Below are positions 53,892-61,399 of a stretch of DNA of 64,000 nt, in pieces. Positions within the stretch are counted from its first letter, which is position 1. Each line of letters begins with the position of its first letter. Origin of the DNA: Herbidospora solisilvae (lineage in GTDB: Bacteria; Actinomycetota; Actinomycetes; Streptosporangiales; Streptosporangiaceae); the NCBI RefSeq assembly GCF_009901565.1, contig NZ_WXEW01000001.1, forward strand, positions 434,001 through 498,000, given 5' to 3'. A program made the position numbers and the translations under genes. The notes below the pieces were generated by a model, which worked only from the letters and a program-made list of their open reading frames with translations, was not told the origin of the DNA and did no database searches.

Positions 53892-55058
53892 GTGGTAATA
53901 ACCGATGGCACACCCACGACGGGGTTATTCCAATCAGGAGGACTTTCCTCGCTGGCCGTCGGAGTATGGCTCCGTGAGACGTCCACTCCGGCGAGGCACT
54001 ACATCGCCGACATCGGCCAGTCGGACCCTGCGGAATTGCAGGAGCTCGCGACTTCCCTGCGCCATTCCGGCGCGGAGGTCGTCACCGTGGACCTGCGCGC
54101 GCCGATGGCCGAGGTCGCATCCGATCTGCTGCGCTACCGCGCCCGCCACGACGGCGGCTACTGGAACACCACCGGCGCGTCCCGCCTGGTGCTCACGAGC
54201 GAACTGCTGCCCCGGATGCGGGCCGACGGGTGCGAGACGTTCGTGCACGGCTGCGTGGGCGGCGGCAACGACCAGCGCCGGTTCGCGCGCTACGGCGCCC
54301 AGCTCGCCCCGGAGATGTCCCGCGTCGAGCCGTGGACCGACCACCGCGCCCTCGGGCGCTTCCCCGACCGCGCCGCCATGATGAAGGCGGTCGCCGACCA
54401 CGGGCTGCGCCTCGACCGGGGCAGCTCCGCCGACCGGTCCACCGACGCCAACCTCGCCGGCGCCTCCCACGAGTCGGCCGAACTCGAAGACCTGGAGACC
54501 CCGGTCACCCGGCTCCGGCCCCGCTGGAGCGCCTGGCCCCATGAGGCCCCGCCCGAACCCCAGACCGTCACCGTCGTCGTCCGCGACGGGCGCATCGCCG
54601 ACGTCGACGGCAGCGGCCCCGACCCGGTCGAGTGGATGGCCCTGGCCAACACGATCGGCGCCCGCCACGGCGTCTGGCTCCGCGACGTGGTCGAACGGCG
54701 CATCGTCGGCACCGTCTGCCGGGGCATCTACGAGTCGCCCGGCCTGGAGCTGCTCGAACGCGCCTGGACCCGGGTCCTGCAGGCCGGCCTCGACGCGGCC
54801 GGACGCGAGCTCTACGACCGGCTGTCGGCCGTCCTCGGCGCCGCGATGTACGAGGGGCGCTGGCTCGAACCCGCCGCACGGGCGGCCCGCGAGGCGGCCG
54901 ACCGGCTCGTCGGCGACCTCAGCGGCACCGTGACCCTGTCGGTGCACCGGGGCGTGGTCCGGCCCGAAGGGATGAAGGTGGCGAGCCACGTGGTGCGGCA
55001 GACCCGGTTCGGCTCGGGCGGCAACCGCTGGAGCGGGGAAGGAGGCGGCGATGCGTGA
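53892..55058 (+). CDS. Argininosuccinate-synthase-like ligase, atypical
   Basis: 388 residues. The PP-loop ATPase start GLFQSGGLSSLAVGVWLRE corresponds to YSGGLDTS of ArgG, but the conserved Asp-Thr is Ser-Ser. YIADIGQSDP matches the ADVGQ strand, and FVHGCVGGGNDQRRFARYG matches the HGCTGKGNDQVRFE block. The C-terminal LEPWxD-like EPWTDHRALGRFPDRAAMMK and GRIADVDG regions also fit. ArgG adenylates the citrulline ureido oxygen and joins aspartate. The altered P-loop, and clustering with NRPS and sulfation genes and not arg genes, suggest a different acceptor, perhaps forming a guanidine or amidine-like C-N bond. GTG start with AGGAGG 5 nt upstream. It overlaps the AKR gene by 8 bp. Confidence 0.82.
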   Translation: MVITDGTPTTGLFQSGGLSSLAVGVWLRETSTPARHYIADIGQSDPAELQELATSLRHSGAEVVTVDLRAPMAEVASDLLRYRARHDGGYWNTTGASRLVLTSELLPRMRADGCETFVHGCVGGGNDQRRFARYGAQLAPEMSRVEPWTDHRALGRFPDRAAMMKAVADHGLRLDRGSSADRSTDANLAGASHESAELEDLETPVTRLRPRWSAWPHEAPPEPQTVTVVVRDGRIADVDGSGPDPVEWMALANTIGARHGVWLRDVVERRIVGTVCRGIYESPGLELLERAWTRVLQAGLDAAGRELYDRLSAVLGAAMYEGRWLEPAARAAREAADRLVGDLSGTVTLSVHRGVVRPEGMKVASHVVRQTRFGSGGNRWSGEGGGDA

Positions 55059-56034
55059 GCGTCGGTTCGGCCGGCTCGGCTGGACGGTCGGCGAGGTCGG
55101 CTACGGCATGTGGGGCATCGCCGGAGGTGAGGGCGGCTGGACCGGCGCCGACGACGCGACCGGCGACGCCGCGCTCGACGAGGCCGTGGGGCTCGGCTGC
55201 GACTACTTCGACACCGCCTGGATCTACGGGCGCGGCGAGAGCGAGCGCATGCTCGGCCGGCTGGTGCGGCGGCATCCCGGCCGCCGTCTCCGCATCGCGA
55301 CCAAGCCCCCGCCCAAGGACCTCGCGTGGCCGTCCACCCGCGACTCCAAGCTCGCCGACGTCTACCCGCCCGACCACCTCTGGGAATACCTGCACCGCAG
55401 CCTCGAAGGGCTGGGCACGCCGTCGGTCGACCTGTTCCAGTTCCACGTCTGGGAGGACTCCTGGGCGCACGACCCGACGTGGCAGGACACCGTCGTCGAG
55501 ATGCGCGAACGCGGCCTGATCAAGGGCGTGGGCATCAGCGTCAACCGCTGGGAGCCCTGGAACGTGCTGGAGACGCTGCGGACCGGGCTGATCGACGCGG
55601 TCCAGGTGATCTACAACGTCTTCGACCAGGCCCCCGAGGACGAGCTGTTCCCGGCCTGCCGCGAGCTCGACGTCGCGGTGGTCGCCCGGGTGCCCTTCGA
55701 CGAGGGCACGCTCACCGGCACGCTCACGCACGACACCCGCTGGCCCGAGGGCGACTGGCGCAACACCTACTTCGTGCCGGAGAACCTCGGGCCGAGCGTC
55801 GACCGCGCCGAACGGCTCAAGCGCATCCTGCCCGAGGGCATGACCCTGCCCGAACTCGCCCTGCGCTTCATCCTGCACAATCCCGACGTCTCCACCGTCA
55901 TCCCCGGCATGCGCAAGCCCGCCCACGTCCACGCCAACATCGCCGTCAGCGACGCCGAGCCGCTGAGCGAGGCGCTGGTGGCGGAGCTGCGGACCCACCG
56001 GTGGGACCGCCGTCCGACGGAGTGGTCGCAGTGA
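55051..56034 (+). CDS. Aldo/keto reductase
   Basis: 327 residues, (beta/alpha)8 AKR. The catalytic tetrad is readable: Asp and Tyr in DYFDTAWIYGRGESERML, Lys in RIATKPPPKD, His in LFQFHVWED. NADP-binding residues lie in the C-terminal IPGMRKPAHVHANI. It reduces aldehydes or ketones to alcohols. Sitting between the ArgG-like ligase and the sulfotransferase, with the A-PCP-reductase NRPS across the promoter, it is a natural candidate to reduce the NRPS-released aldehyde to the alcohol that is then sulfated. Confidence 0.9.
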   Translation: MRERRFGRLGWTVGEVGYGMWGIAGGEGGWTGADDATGDAALDEAVGLGCDYFDTAWIYGRGESERMLGRLVRRHPGRRLRIATKPPPKDLAWPSTRDSKLADVYPPDHLWEYLHRSLEGLGTPSVDLFQFHVWEDSWAHDPTWQDTVVEMRERGLIKGVGISVNRWEPWNVLETLRTGLIDAVQVIYNVFDQAPEDELFPACRELDVAVVARVPFDEGTLTGTLTHDTRWPEGDWRNTYFVPENLGPSVDRAERLKRILPEGMTLPELALRFILHNPDVSTVIPGMRKPAHVHANIAVSDAEPLSEALVAELRTHRWDRRPTEWSQ

Positions 56035-56759
56035 CCGCCGCGCCGAAGCCGATCATGTTGTGGGCGGTGCCCCGGTCGCGGTCGACGGCGTTCCTGCGCG
56101 TCATGATGGAGCGCGGCGACCTGGAGGTGGCCCACGAGCCGTTCTCCTACCTCCAGGACGACGGCCGGTTCTCCTTCGCGGGCCGGACCGTCACCTCTCC
56201 GGTCGAGCTGCTCGACGTCATGCTGGAGGTCAGCGCCTCGGGACGGCGGGTGTTCGCCAAGGACACCTCCGACTACACGTACACGCCGCTGTTCGAGGAC
56301 GAACGCCTGTTCACCGACGTCATCCACACGTTCATGATCCGGGAGCCGGAGAGCGCCATCGCCTCCCACTACGCCATGAACCCCGAGGCGACCCTCGACG
56401 AGTACGGCTTCGAGTACCTGCACGCCATCTTCGAGGCCGTGCGCTCGGCCACCGGCGAGACCCCGCTGGTGATCGACGGCGACGACCTGGTGGCGCGTCC
56501 CGAGGTCACGGTCCGGGCCTACTGCGAGCACGTCGGGCTGGAGTTCGTGCCCGAGGCGCTGCGCTGGGACCCCGGCGAGCAGGCGGGCTGGCGGCGCACC
56601 AACCGGTGGCACGCGGAGGTGGCCCAGAGCAGCGGGCTGGTGGCGAGGGCGCCCACGCGGCGCGAGACGCCCGCGACCAACGAGCACCTGCGCCGCGTCG
56701 CCGACCACCACCGGCCCTACTACGAGGCGCTCGCCCGGGCTAGACCTTCCGCCGCATGA
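56031..56759 (+). CDS. PAPS-dependent sulfotransferase
   Basis: 242 residues from a GTG overlapping the AKR stop codon (GTGA). IMLWAVPRSRSTAFLRVMME is the 5'-phosphosulfate-binding loop (P-R-S-x-S-T), followed by VAHEPFSYLQD. FMIREPESAIASHYAM is the 3'-phosphate-binding RxP..S region. The C-terminal EHVGLEFVPEALRW and WDPGEQAGWRRTNRWH fit the same family. It transfers sulfate from PAPS to a hydroxyl or amine, in the cytoplasm. PAPS supply is encoded 0.6-3.3 kb downstream by CysD and CysNC. Confidence 0.88.
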   Translation: MTAAPKPIMLWAVPRSRSTAFLRVMMERGDLEVAHEPFSYLQDDGRFSFAGRTVTSPVELLDVMLEVSASGRRVFAKDTSDYTYTPLFEDERLFTDVIHTFMIREPESAIASHYAMNPEATLDEYGFEYLHAIFEAVRSATGETPLVIDGDDLVARPEVTVRAYCEHVGLEFVPEALRWDPGEQAGWRRTNRWHAEVAQSSGLVARAPTRRETPATNEHLRRVADHHRPYYEALARARPSAA

Positions 56760-57309
56760 TCGGCCGGTCGGCGCGCGGGCGGGCCACCTCGGAGAACCCG
56801 GCGTCGAGGAAGGCGCTGGCGATGCCCGTCATCGCCGTGTCGGCCCCGGCCCGTCTCCCCTCGCGGGGTTCGACCGGATAGCCCTCGGCGTGGGCGTAGC
56901 CCGCGGACGACGCCCAGTCGCAGACCGCCTCCAGAATCCCCGGCAGCAACCCGGAGCCACGATGACTCTTCTCGACGTACACGCACGCGATCGCGCAGAC
57001 CCCCTCGTCGTCGTCGGCCTTCGCGAGGAGCGGCGAGCGCTCCAGCCGGGGGAACGACGACCGCGGCCCGAGCGAGCACCACGCGACCGGGGTGTCGTCG
57101 TCGTAGACGACGAGGCCGGGCGCCGGTTCGCGCCCGGCGAGGCGCCTCATCGCCTTCTTGTTGCCCTCGCCCTTCCCCTCCGTCCACTCCTTGATGGACA
57201 ACCGCCAGTGCATGCACCAGCACCCGCGGGCGCCTCCGTTCGCTCCGAGAACCGACTCGAAGTCGCCCCAGGTCTCCCTGGACAGCTCTCTGACGGTCAG
57301 GGAACTCAT
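56740..57309 (-). CDS. GNAT-family N-acetyltransferase
   Basis: 189 residues. [20 protein letters not shown] near residue 30, [20 protein letters not shown], and the acetyl-CoA site [20 protein letters not shown] identify a GNAT subgroup seen next to resistance or biosynthetic genes. It overlaps the convergent sulfotransferase gene by 20 bp and is divergent from cysD. It could acetylate the product or a precursor for self-protection, or be unrelated. Confidence 0.85.
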   Translation of the reverse strand: MSSLTVRELSRETWGDFESVLGANGGARGCWCMHWRLSIKEWTEGKGEGNKKAMRRLAGREPAPGLVVYDDDTPVAWCSLGPRSSFPRLERSPLLAKADDDEGVCAIACVYVEKSHRGSGLLPGILEAVCDWASSAGYAHAEGYPVEPREGRRAGADTAMTGIASAFLDAGFSEVARPRADRPIMRRKV

Positions 57310-57347
57310 CGCGCCACCTCCAGATAACCGATGTACAGCTCATTACA

Positions 57348-57357
57348 GGTTACTCCA
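57348..57357. promoter_or_regulatory. GGTTACTCCA element before cysD
   Basis: Identical 10-bp match to 53505-53514 in the NRPS/ArgG-like promoter region. A weaker inverted half (GATAACC at 57323-57329) lies upstream. It is 24 nt before the cysD ATG, so it is in the promoter or leader of the PAPS-supply genes. Confidence 0.4.
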
Positions 57358-57380
57358 ACCAGAAACCGGAGGGCCGGGAC

Positions 57381-58274
57381 ATGGCCGGAGAAGACGCCGT
57401 CCTCGACATGCTCGAAGCCGAGGCGGTCCACATACTGCGCGAGGTCGCCGGGGCGTTCCGGCGGCCGGTGCTGCTCTATTCGATCGGCAAGGACTCCTCG
57501 GTCCTGCTGCACCTGGCGCTGAAGGCGTTCGCGCCCGGCCGGATGCCCTTCCCGGTCGTGCACGTCGACACCGGCTGGAAGTTCCGCGAGATGATCGCCT
57601 TCCGCGACGCGACGGCCGAGCGGCTGGGGCTCGACCTGCGGGTGCACACCAACCCGGACGAGGCCACGCCGTTCACCCACGGCACCCACGAGTACACCCG
57701 GATCAAGAAGACCCTCACCCTGCGCAAGGCCCTCGACGACGGCGGGTTCGAGGCGGCGATCGGCGGCGCGCGGCGCGACGAGGAGCGGTCGCGGGCCAAG
57801 GAGCGCATCTTCTCGCTGCGCGAGCCCGGCCACCGCTGGGAGCCCCGCTCGCAGCGCCCCGAGTTCTGGTGGCAGGCCAACACCGAACTCGCCGACGGCC
57901 AGACGATGCGGGTGTTCCCGCTGTCGAACTGGACCGAGCTCGACGTCTGGCGCTACATCAGGCGGGAGGACATCCCCGTGGTGCCGCTCTACTTCGCCGC
58001 GGACCGCCCGGTCGTCGAGCGGAACGGCTCACTGATCATGGTGGACGACGACCGCTACCCCCTGGAGCCCGGCGAGCGGCCGGTGCAGCGCCGGGTGCGC
58101 TTCCGCACCCTCGGCTGCTACCCGCTGACCTCGGCCGTGGAGTCCAAGGCCGAGAACATCGACGAGATCATCGACGAGATGGGCCGCGACCGCCGGTCCG
58201 AACGCGCCGGCCGGCTGATCGACGGCGAGGGCGGCACGTCCATGGAGAGCAAGAAGTCGGAGGGGTACTTCTGA
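57381..58274 (+). CDS. cysD: Sulfate adenylyltransferase small subunit CysD
   Basis: 297 residues. The PP-loop [17 protein letters not shown] and the blocks [37 protein letters not shown] and the C-terminal [19 protein letters not shown] are diagnostic of CysD. It forms adenosine 5'-phosphosulfate (APS) from ATP and sulfate, driven by the GTPase CysN. GGAGGG lies upstream of the ATG. The stop overlaps the cysNC start (TGATG). No cysH, sir or other assimilatory genes are nearby, which favours a role in PAPS supply for the sulfotransferase. Confidence 0.96.
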   Translation: MAGEDAVLDMLEAEAVHILREVAGAFRRPVLLYSIGKDSSVLLHLALKAFAPGRMPFPVVHVDTGWKFREMIAFRDATAERLGLDLRVHTNPDEATPFTHGTHEYTRIKKTLTLRKALDDGGFEAAIGGARRDEERSRAKERIFSLREPGHRWEPRSQRPEFWWQANTELADGQTMRVFPLSNWTELDVWRYIRREDIPVVPLYFAADRPVVERNGSLIMVDDDRYPLEPGERPVQRRVRFRTLGCYPLTSAVESKAENIDEIIDEMGRDRRSERAGRLIDGEGGTSMESKKSEGYF

Positions 58275-60109
58275 TGGTCGCGGTACTGAGAGTCGTGGCG
58301 TGCGGCTCGGTCGACGACGGCAAGTCCACCCTCATCGGCAGGCTGCTCGCCGCCACCGGCGGCGCCACCGACGACCAGCTCGACTACGCGAGGACGACAC
58401 GGCGCGGCGGCTCCACCGTCGCGGCCGGGGCGGTCGACTACTCACTGCTGACCGACGGGCTGGAGGCCGAGCACGAGCAGGGCATCACCATCGACGTCGC
58501 CCACCTGTTCATGGACCTGCCGTCGGGCCGCCGGGTGATCGTCGCCGACGCGCCGGGGCACGAGCAGTACACCCGCAACATGGCGGTCGCCGCCTCCACC
58601 GCCGACGTCGCGGTGCTGCTCGTGGACGCCACCAAGGGGGTGCGCGAGCAGACCCGCCGCCACCTGGCGATCTGCGCGCTCATGGGGGTGCCGTCGGTGG
58701 TCGCGGTGGTCAACAAGCTCGACGCCGTGGGGTGGGACCGGTCCGTCTTCGACGAGCTGGCGGGCGAGGTGCGCGCGGCGGCCGACGGCTTCGGCATGCG
58801 GGCCGACGTCATCCCGGCCAGCGCGCTCGACGGCGACAACGTCGCCGAGCCCTCCCCCAACCTGCCCTGGTACGACGGCCCGACCCTGCTGGGCGCCCTG
58901 ACGGCCTGGGAACCGGCGCAGGAGCCGCAGGAGGCCGGTTACCGGCTGCCGGTCCAGTACGTGATCCGCGCCGACGGCTTCCGCGGCCTCGCGGGCACCG
59001 TGGTCGGCGGCCCGATCCGCCCCGGCGACGCCGTCGGGGTGGCGGGCGGCGGGAGGACGTCCACGGTCGGCCGCCTGCTCGGCCCCGGCGGCACGGACCT
59101 CGACCGGGCCGCTCCGGGCACCGCGGTCACGGTGACGCTGGCCGACGACGTCGACGTGCGGCGCGGCGACCTGCTGGCCGCGCCCGAGGCCCTCCGCGAC
59201 GGCCTGTCCCCGGCCGGCGCCTTCTCCGTCACGCTCATCTGGACCGCCGAGGAGCCCCTGCGGAACGGCCGCTCCTACCTGCTGCGGGCCGGGGGGCGCA
59301 CCGTGCCCGCCGTGGTCACCGCCGTGCGCGACCGGCTCGACGTGGTGAGCGGCGGGAGGCTCGCCGCCCGCACCCTCGACCTCAACGACATCGGCACGGT
59401 CGAGCTGACCACCGACACGCCGGTCAGCCTCGACGCCTACCGGGAGTCGCGGCACACCGGCAGCCTGCTGCTCGTCGACCGGGTCACCAAGGAGACCGTC
59501 GCGGCCGGCATGGTCCGGCACGCCCTGCGGCGCGGCCGCACCGTCGCCCCGCGCGCCTACACCGTCGACCGCGAGGCCCGCGAGCGCCTCAAGGGCCAGC
59601 GGGCGAAGGTGGTGTGGCTGACCGGCCTGCCGGGCGCCGGCAAGTCGACCCTCGCCAACACGCTGGAGCGGCGGCTGCACGGCATGGGCCTGCACACCTA
59701 CGTGCTCGACGGCGAGAACGTGCGCGGCGGGCTCAACAAGGACCTCGGGTTCACCCCGCAGGGCCGCGCCGAGAACGTGCGCCGCGTCGCCGAGGTGGCG
59801 CGGGTCCTGGTGGACGCCGGCCTGATCGTCGTCGTGGCGCTGGTGTCCCCGTTCCGGACCGACCGGGCCGCGGCGCGGGCCCTGTTCGCCGAGGGGGACT
59901 TCGCCGAGGTCTTCGTCGACACCCCGGCGGAGGAGTGCGCCCGCCGCGACCCGAAGGGCCTCTACGCGCAGGCGAGGGCCGGGCGGCTGCCCAACATGAC
60001 CGGCCACGGCCAGGCCTACGAGCCGCCCGAGCACCCCGACCTGGTCGTCGACGGCGCCGGTTCCCTCGACGAGGCCGCCGACGCGCTGTGCGCCCTGCTA
60101 CGCCCCTGA
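58274..60109 (+). CDS. cysNC: Bifunctional sulfate adenylyltransferase large subunit / APS kinase CysNC
   Basis: 611 residues. N-terminal GTPase/CysN part ~1-425: G1 CGSVDDGKSTLIGRLL, G3 VADAPGHEQYTRNMAVAAST, G4 VVNKLDAVGW. C-terminal APS kinase ~440-611: WLTGLPGAGKSTLANTLERR, YVLDGENVRGGLNKDLGF and VFVDTPAEECARRDPKGLYA. The fusion makes APS and phosphorylates it to PAPS in one complex with CysD, as in mycobacteria. The 3' end overlaps the convergent hydrolase gene by 12 bp. Confidence 0.96.
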   Translation: MVAVLRVVACGSVDDGKSTLIGRLLAATGGATDDQLDYARTTRRGGSTVAAGAVDYSLLTDGLEAEHEQGITIDVAHLFMDLPSGRRVIVADAPGHEQYTRNMAVAASTADVAVLLVDATKGVREQTRRHLAICALMGVPSVVAVVNKLDAVGWDRSVFDELAGEVRAAADGFGMRADVIPASALDGDNVAEPSPNLPWYDGPTLLGALTAWEPAQEPQEAGYRLPVQYVIRADGFRGLAGTVVGGPIRPGDAVGVAGGGRTSTVGRLLGPGGTDLDRAAPGTAVTVTLADDVDVRRGDLLAAPEALRDGLSPAGAFSVTLIWTAEEPLRNGRSYLLRAGGRTVPAVVTAVRDRLDVVSGGRLAARTLDLNDIGTVELTTDTPVSLDAYRESRHTGSLLLVDRVTKETVAAGMVRHALRRGRTVAPRAYTVDREARERLKGQRAKVVWLTGLPGAGKSTLANTLERRLHGMGLHTYVLDGENVRGGLNKDLGFTPQGRAENVRRVAEVARVLVDAGLIVVVALVSPFRTDRAAARALFAEGDFAEVFVDTPAEECARRDPKGLYAQARAGRLPNMTGHGQAYEPPEHPDLVVDGAGSLDEAADALCALLRP

Positions 60110-60979
60110 GACGTCGGCGACGAAGGCCGCGATCGCCGCCGCGCTCTCGTCGGCGTGGGTCTCCAGCAGGTAGTGGCCGGCGTCGTAGACGTGCATCTCG
60201 ATCCGGTCGAGGTCACGGGCGTAGCCCATGATCTCGGCCAGGTCGAAGAACGCGTCGTGGCGGCCCCACAGCAGCAGGCACGGCGGCTGGTGGGTGCGGT
60301 GGTATTCGGCCAGGTCGCCGAAGCGGGCGACGTGCGCGCCGTAGTCGCGGAAGAGCTGGAACTGGACGTCGAGGTCGCCCGGCCGCGACATCCGCTCCCA
60401 GTCGAGGTGCCAGGTCTCGGGCGGGTGCAGGATCCGCAGCCGCTCGGGCAGCCCGTCCAGGTACTGGCCCCGGGTGCCCTCGAAGTTGAGCCACTCGGGC
60501 AGCCTGGCCCGGTTCTCCTCCGTGGGGTCGGCCCAGTAGTCGCGGGCGCCGTCCCACTGCTCGCCCAGGCCGTCGTCGTGGGCGTTGCCGTTCTGCACGA
60601 CCAGCCCGAGGACACGCTCCGGCCGCCGCATCGCCAGGTGGTAGCCGACCGGGGCGCCGAAGTCGTGCAGGTAGACGAAGAACTCCTCGACGCCGATGCG
60701 CTCCAGGAAGCGCTCCATCGTGTCGGCCAGGTTGGCGAAGGTGTACTCGTAATCACCGATCTTGGGCGCGGAGGAGAACCCGAAGCCCGGCAGGTCGGGG
60801 GCGACGACCCGGCTGACCTCGCTCAGCGGCGCGAGCACGCGCCGGAAGCAGTGGGAGGAGCTGGGGAAGCCGTGCAGCAGCAGCAGGCACGGCAGGTCCG
60901 GCGTGCCGGCCTCCCGGTAGAAGATCTCGATCCCGTCGACGTCGACGCTCTGGTGGCGTGCCTTGGCGGTCGCTCGCAT
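60098..60979 (-). CDS. Alpha/beta hydrolase, epoxide hydrolase/dehalogenase-like
   Basis: 293 residues from the ATG at 60979. HGFPSSSHCFRRVLAPLSEV (HGFP oxyanion motif), APDLPGFGFSS and the nucleophile elbow VYLHDFGAPVGYHLAMR, in which the nucleophile is Asp (HDFGxP) not Ser. This is typical of epoxide hydrolases and haloalkane dehalogenases. The cap domain has WADPTEENRARLPEWLNFEG. The catalytic His is likely in YDAGHYLLETHAD. A strained or leaving-group-bearing substrate such as an epoxide or aziridine is conceivable in this neighbourhood, but the gene may simply flank the cluster. Confidence 0.87.
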   Translation of the reverse strand: MRATAKARHQSVDVDGIEIFYREAGTPDLPCLLLLHGFPSSSHCFRRVLAPLSEVSRVVAPDLPGFGFSSAPKIGDYEYTFANLADTMERFLERIGVEEFFVYLHDFGAPVGYHLAMRRPERVLGLVVQNGNAHDDGLGEQWDGARDYWADPTEENRARLPEWLNFEGTRGQYLDGLPERLRILHPPETWHLDWERMSRPGDLDVQFQLFRDYGAHVARFGDLAEYHRTHQPPCLLLWGRHDAFFDLAEIMGYARDLDRIEMHVYDAGHYLLETHADESAAAIAAFVADVSGA

Positions 60980-61326
60980 CCGTGGGGTCCCCTCGGCTGG
61001 ACGGTGTCGGCCGTGGTTGCCCCTGCCCCGTCGCGAAGGGTTGATGACCGCATGGAGACCGACGTGCCCGAGCACGAGGAGCTCGTCCGCGACCTGGCCG
61101 CCCTCCGCGAGCGCGGGCTGGTGTAACGGGGCCACCGCGCTGCGAGAACGTGCCGCCGAGCGGCCGCGGCCCGTCCTGCGCCGGATGTTTCGGTTGCCCG
61201 CATTGGACGCCTCCTGGTCCGCCGGTGAGTGGTGCCTCCAGAGAAGCGGCATCCTTGGTGCGGTGGCCGGTCGCGAGGCGGGCGAGGTCAGGGCGTTTAC
61301 GGGTTGCCCCTTGCAAGAGTCAGCTC
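60980..61326. other. Intergenic region with a short coding remnant
   Basis: No full gene is seen. At 61052-61126 a 24-codon frame (METDVPEHEELVRDLAALRE, then RGLV and TAA) looks like the N-terminus of a longer helical protein cut short by a stop codon. No continuation in another frame is convincing, so a decayed gene fragment is possible. The rest shows no structure I can support. Confidence 0.35.
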
Positions 61327-61359
61327 ATCTCACTAAGGTTCGCCCAACCTTAGTGAGAT
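61327..61359. promoter_or_regulatory. Perfect 14-bp inverted repeat; autoregulatory operator or iron-box-like site
   Basis: ATCTCACTAAGGTT (61327-61340) and AACCTTAGTGAGAT (61346-61359) are perfect reverse complements around CGCCC. The inner 19 bp (61334-61352) match the actinobacterial DtxR/IdeR/DmdR consensus TTAGGTTAGGCTAACCTAA at 14 positions. It ends 40 bp before the chosen start of the TetR-HTH/TPR gene. Confidence 0.7.
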
Positions 61360-61399
61360 ATATTCGCAAGCAATGAGCTCATATAGGGGGAACCAAGCG

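Noticed and set aside
40832-60109. Assigning the cluster to ficellomycin/vazabitide-type azabicyclic peptides
   Set aside because: Sulfotransferase and PAPS genes are suggestive, but no LysW-type amino-group carrier protein or its ligase was found, so only the chemical analogy is kept.
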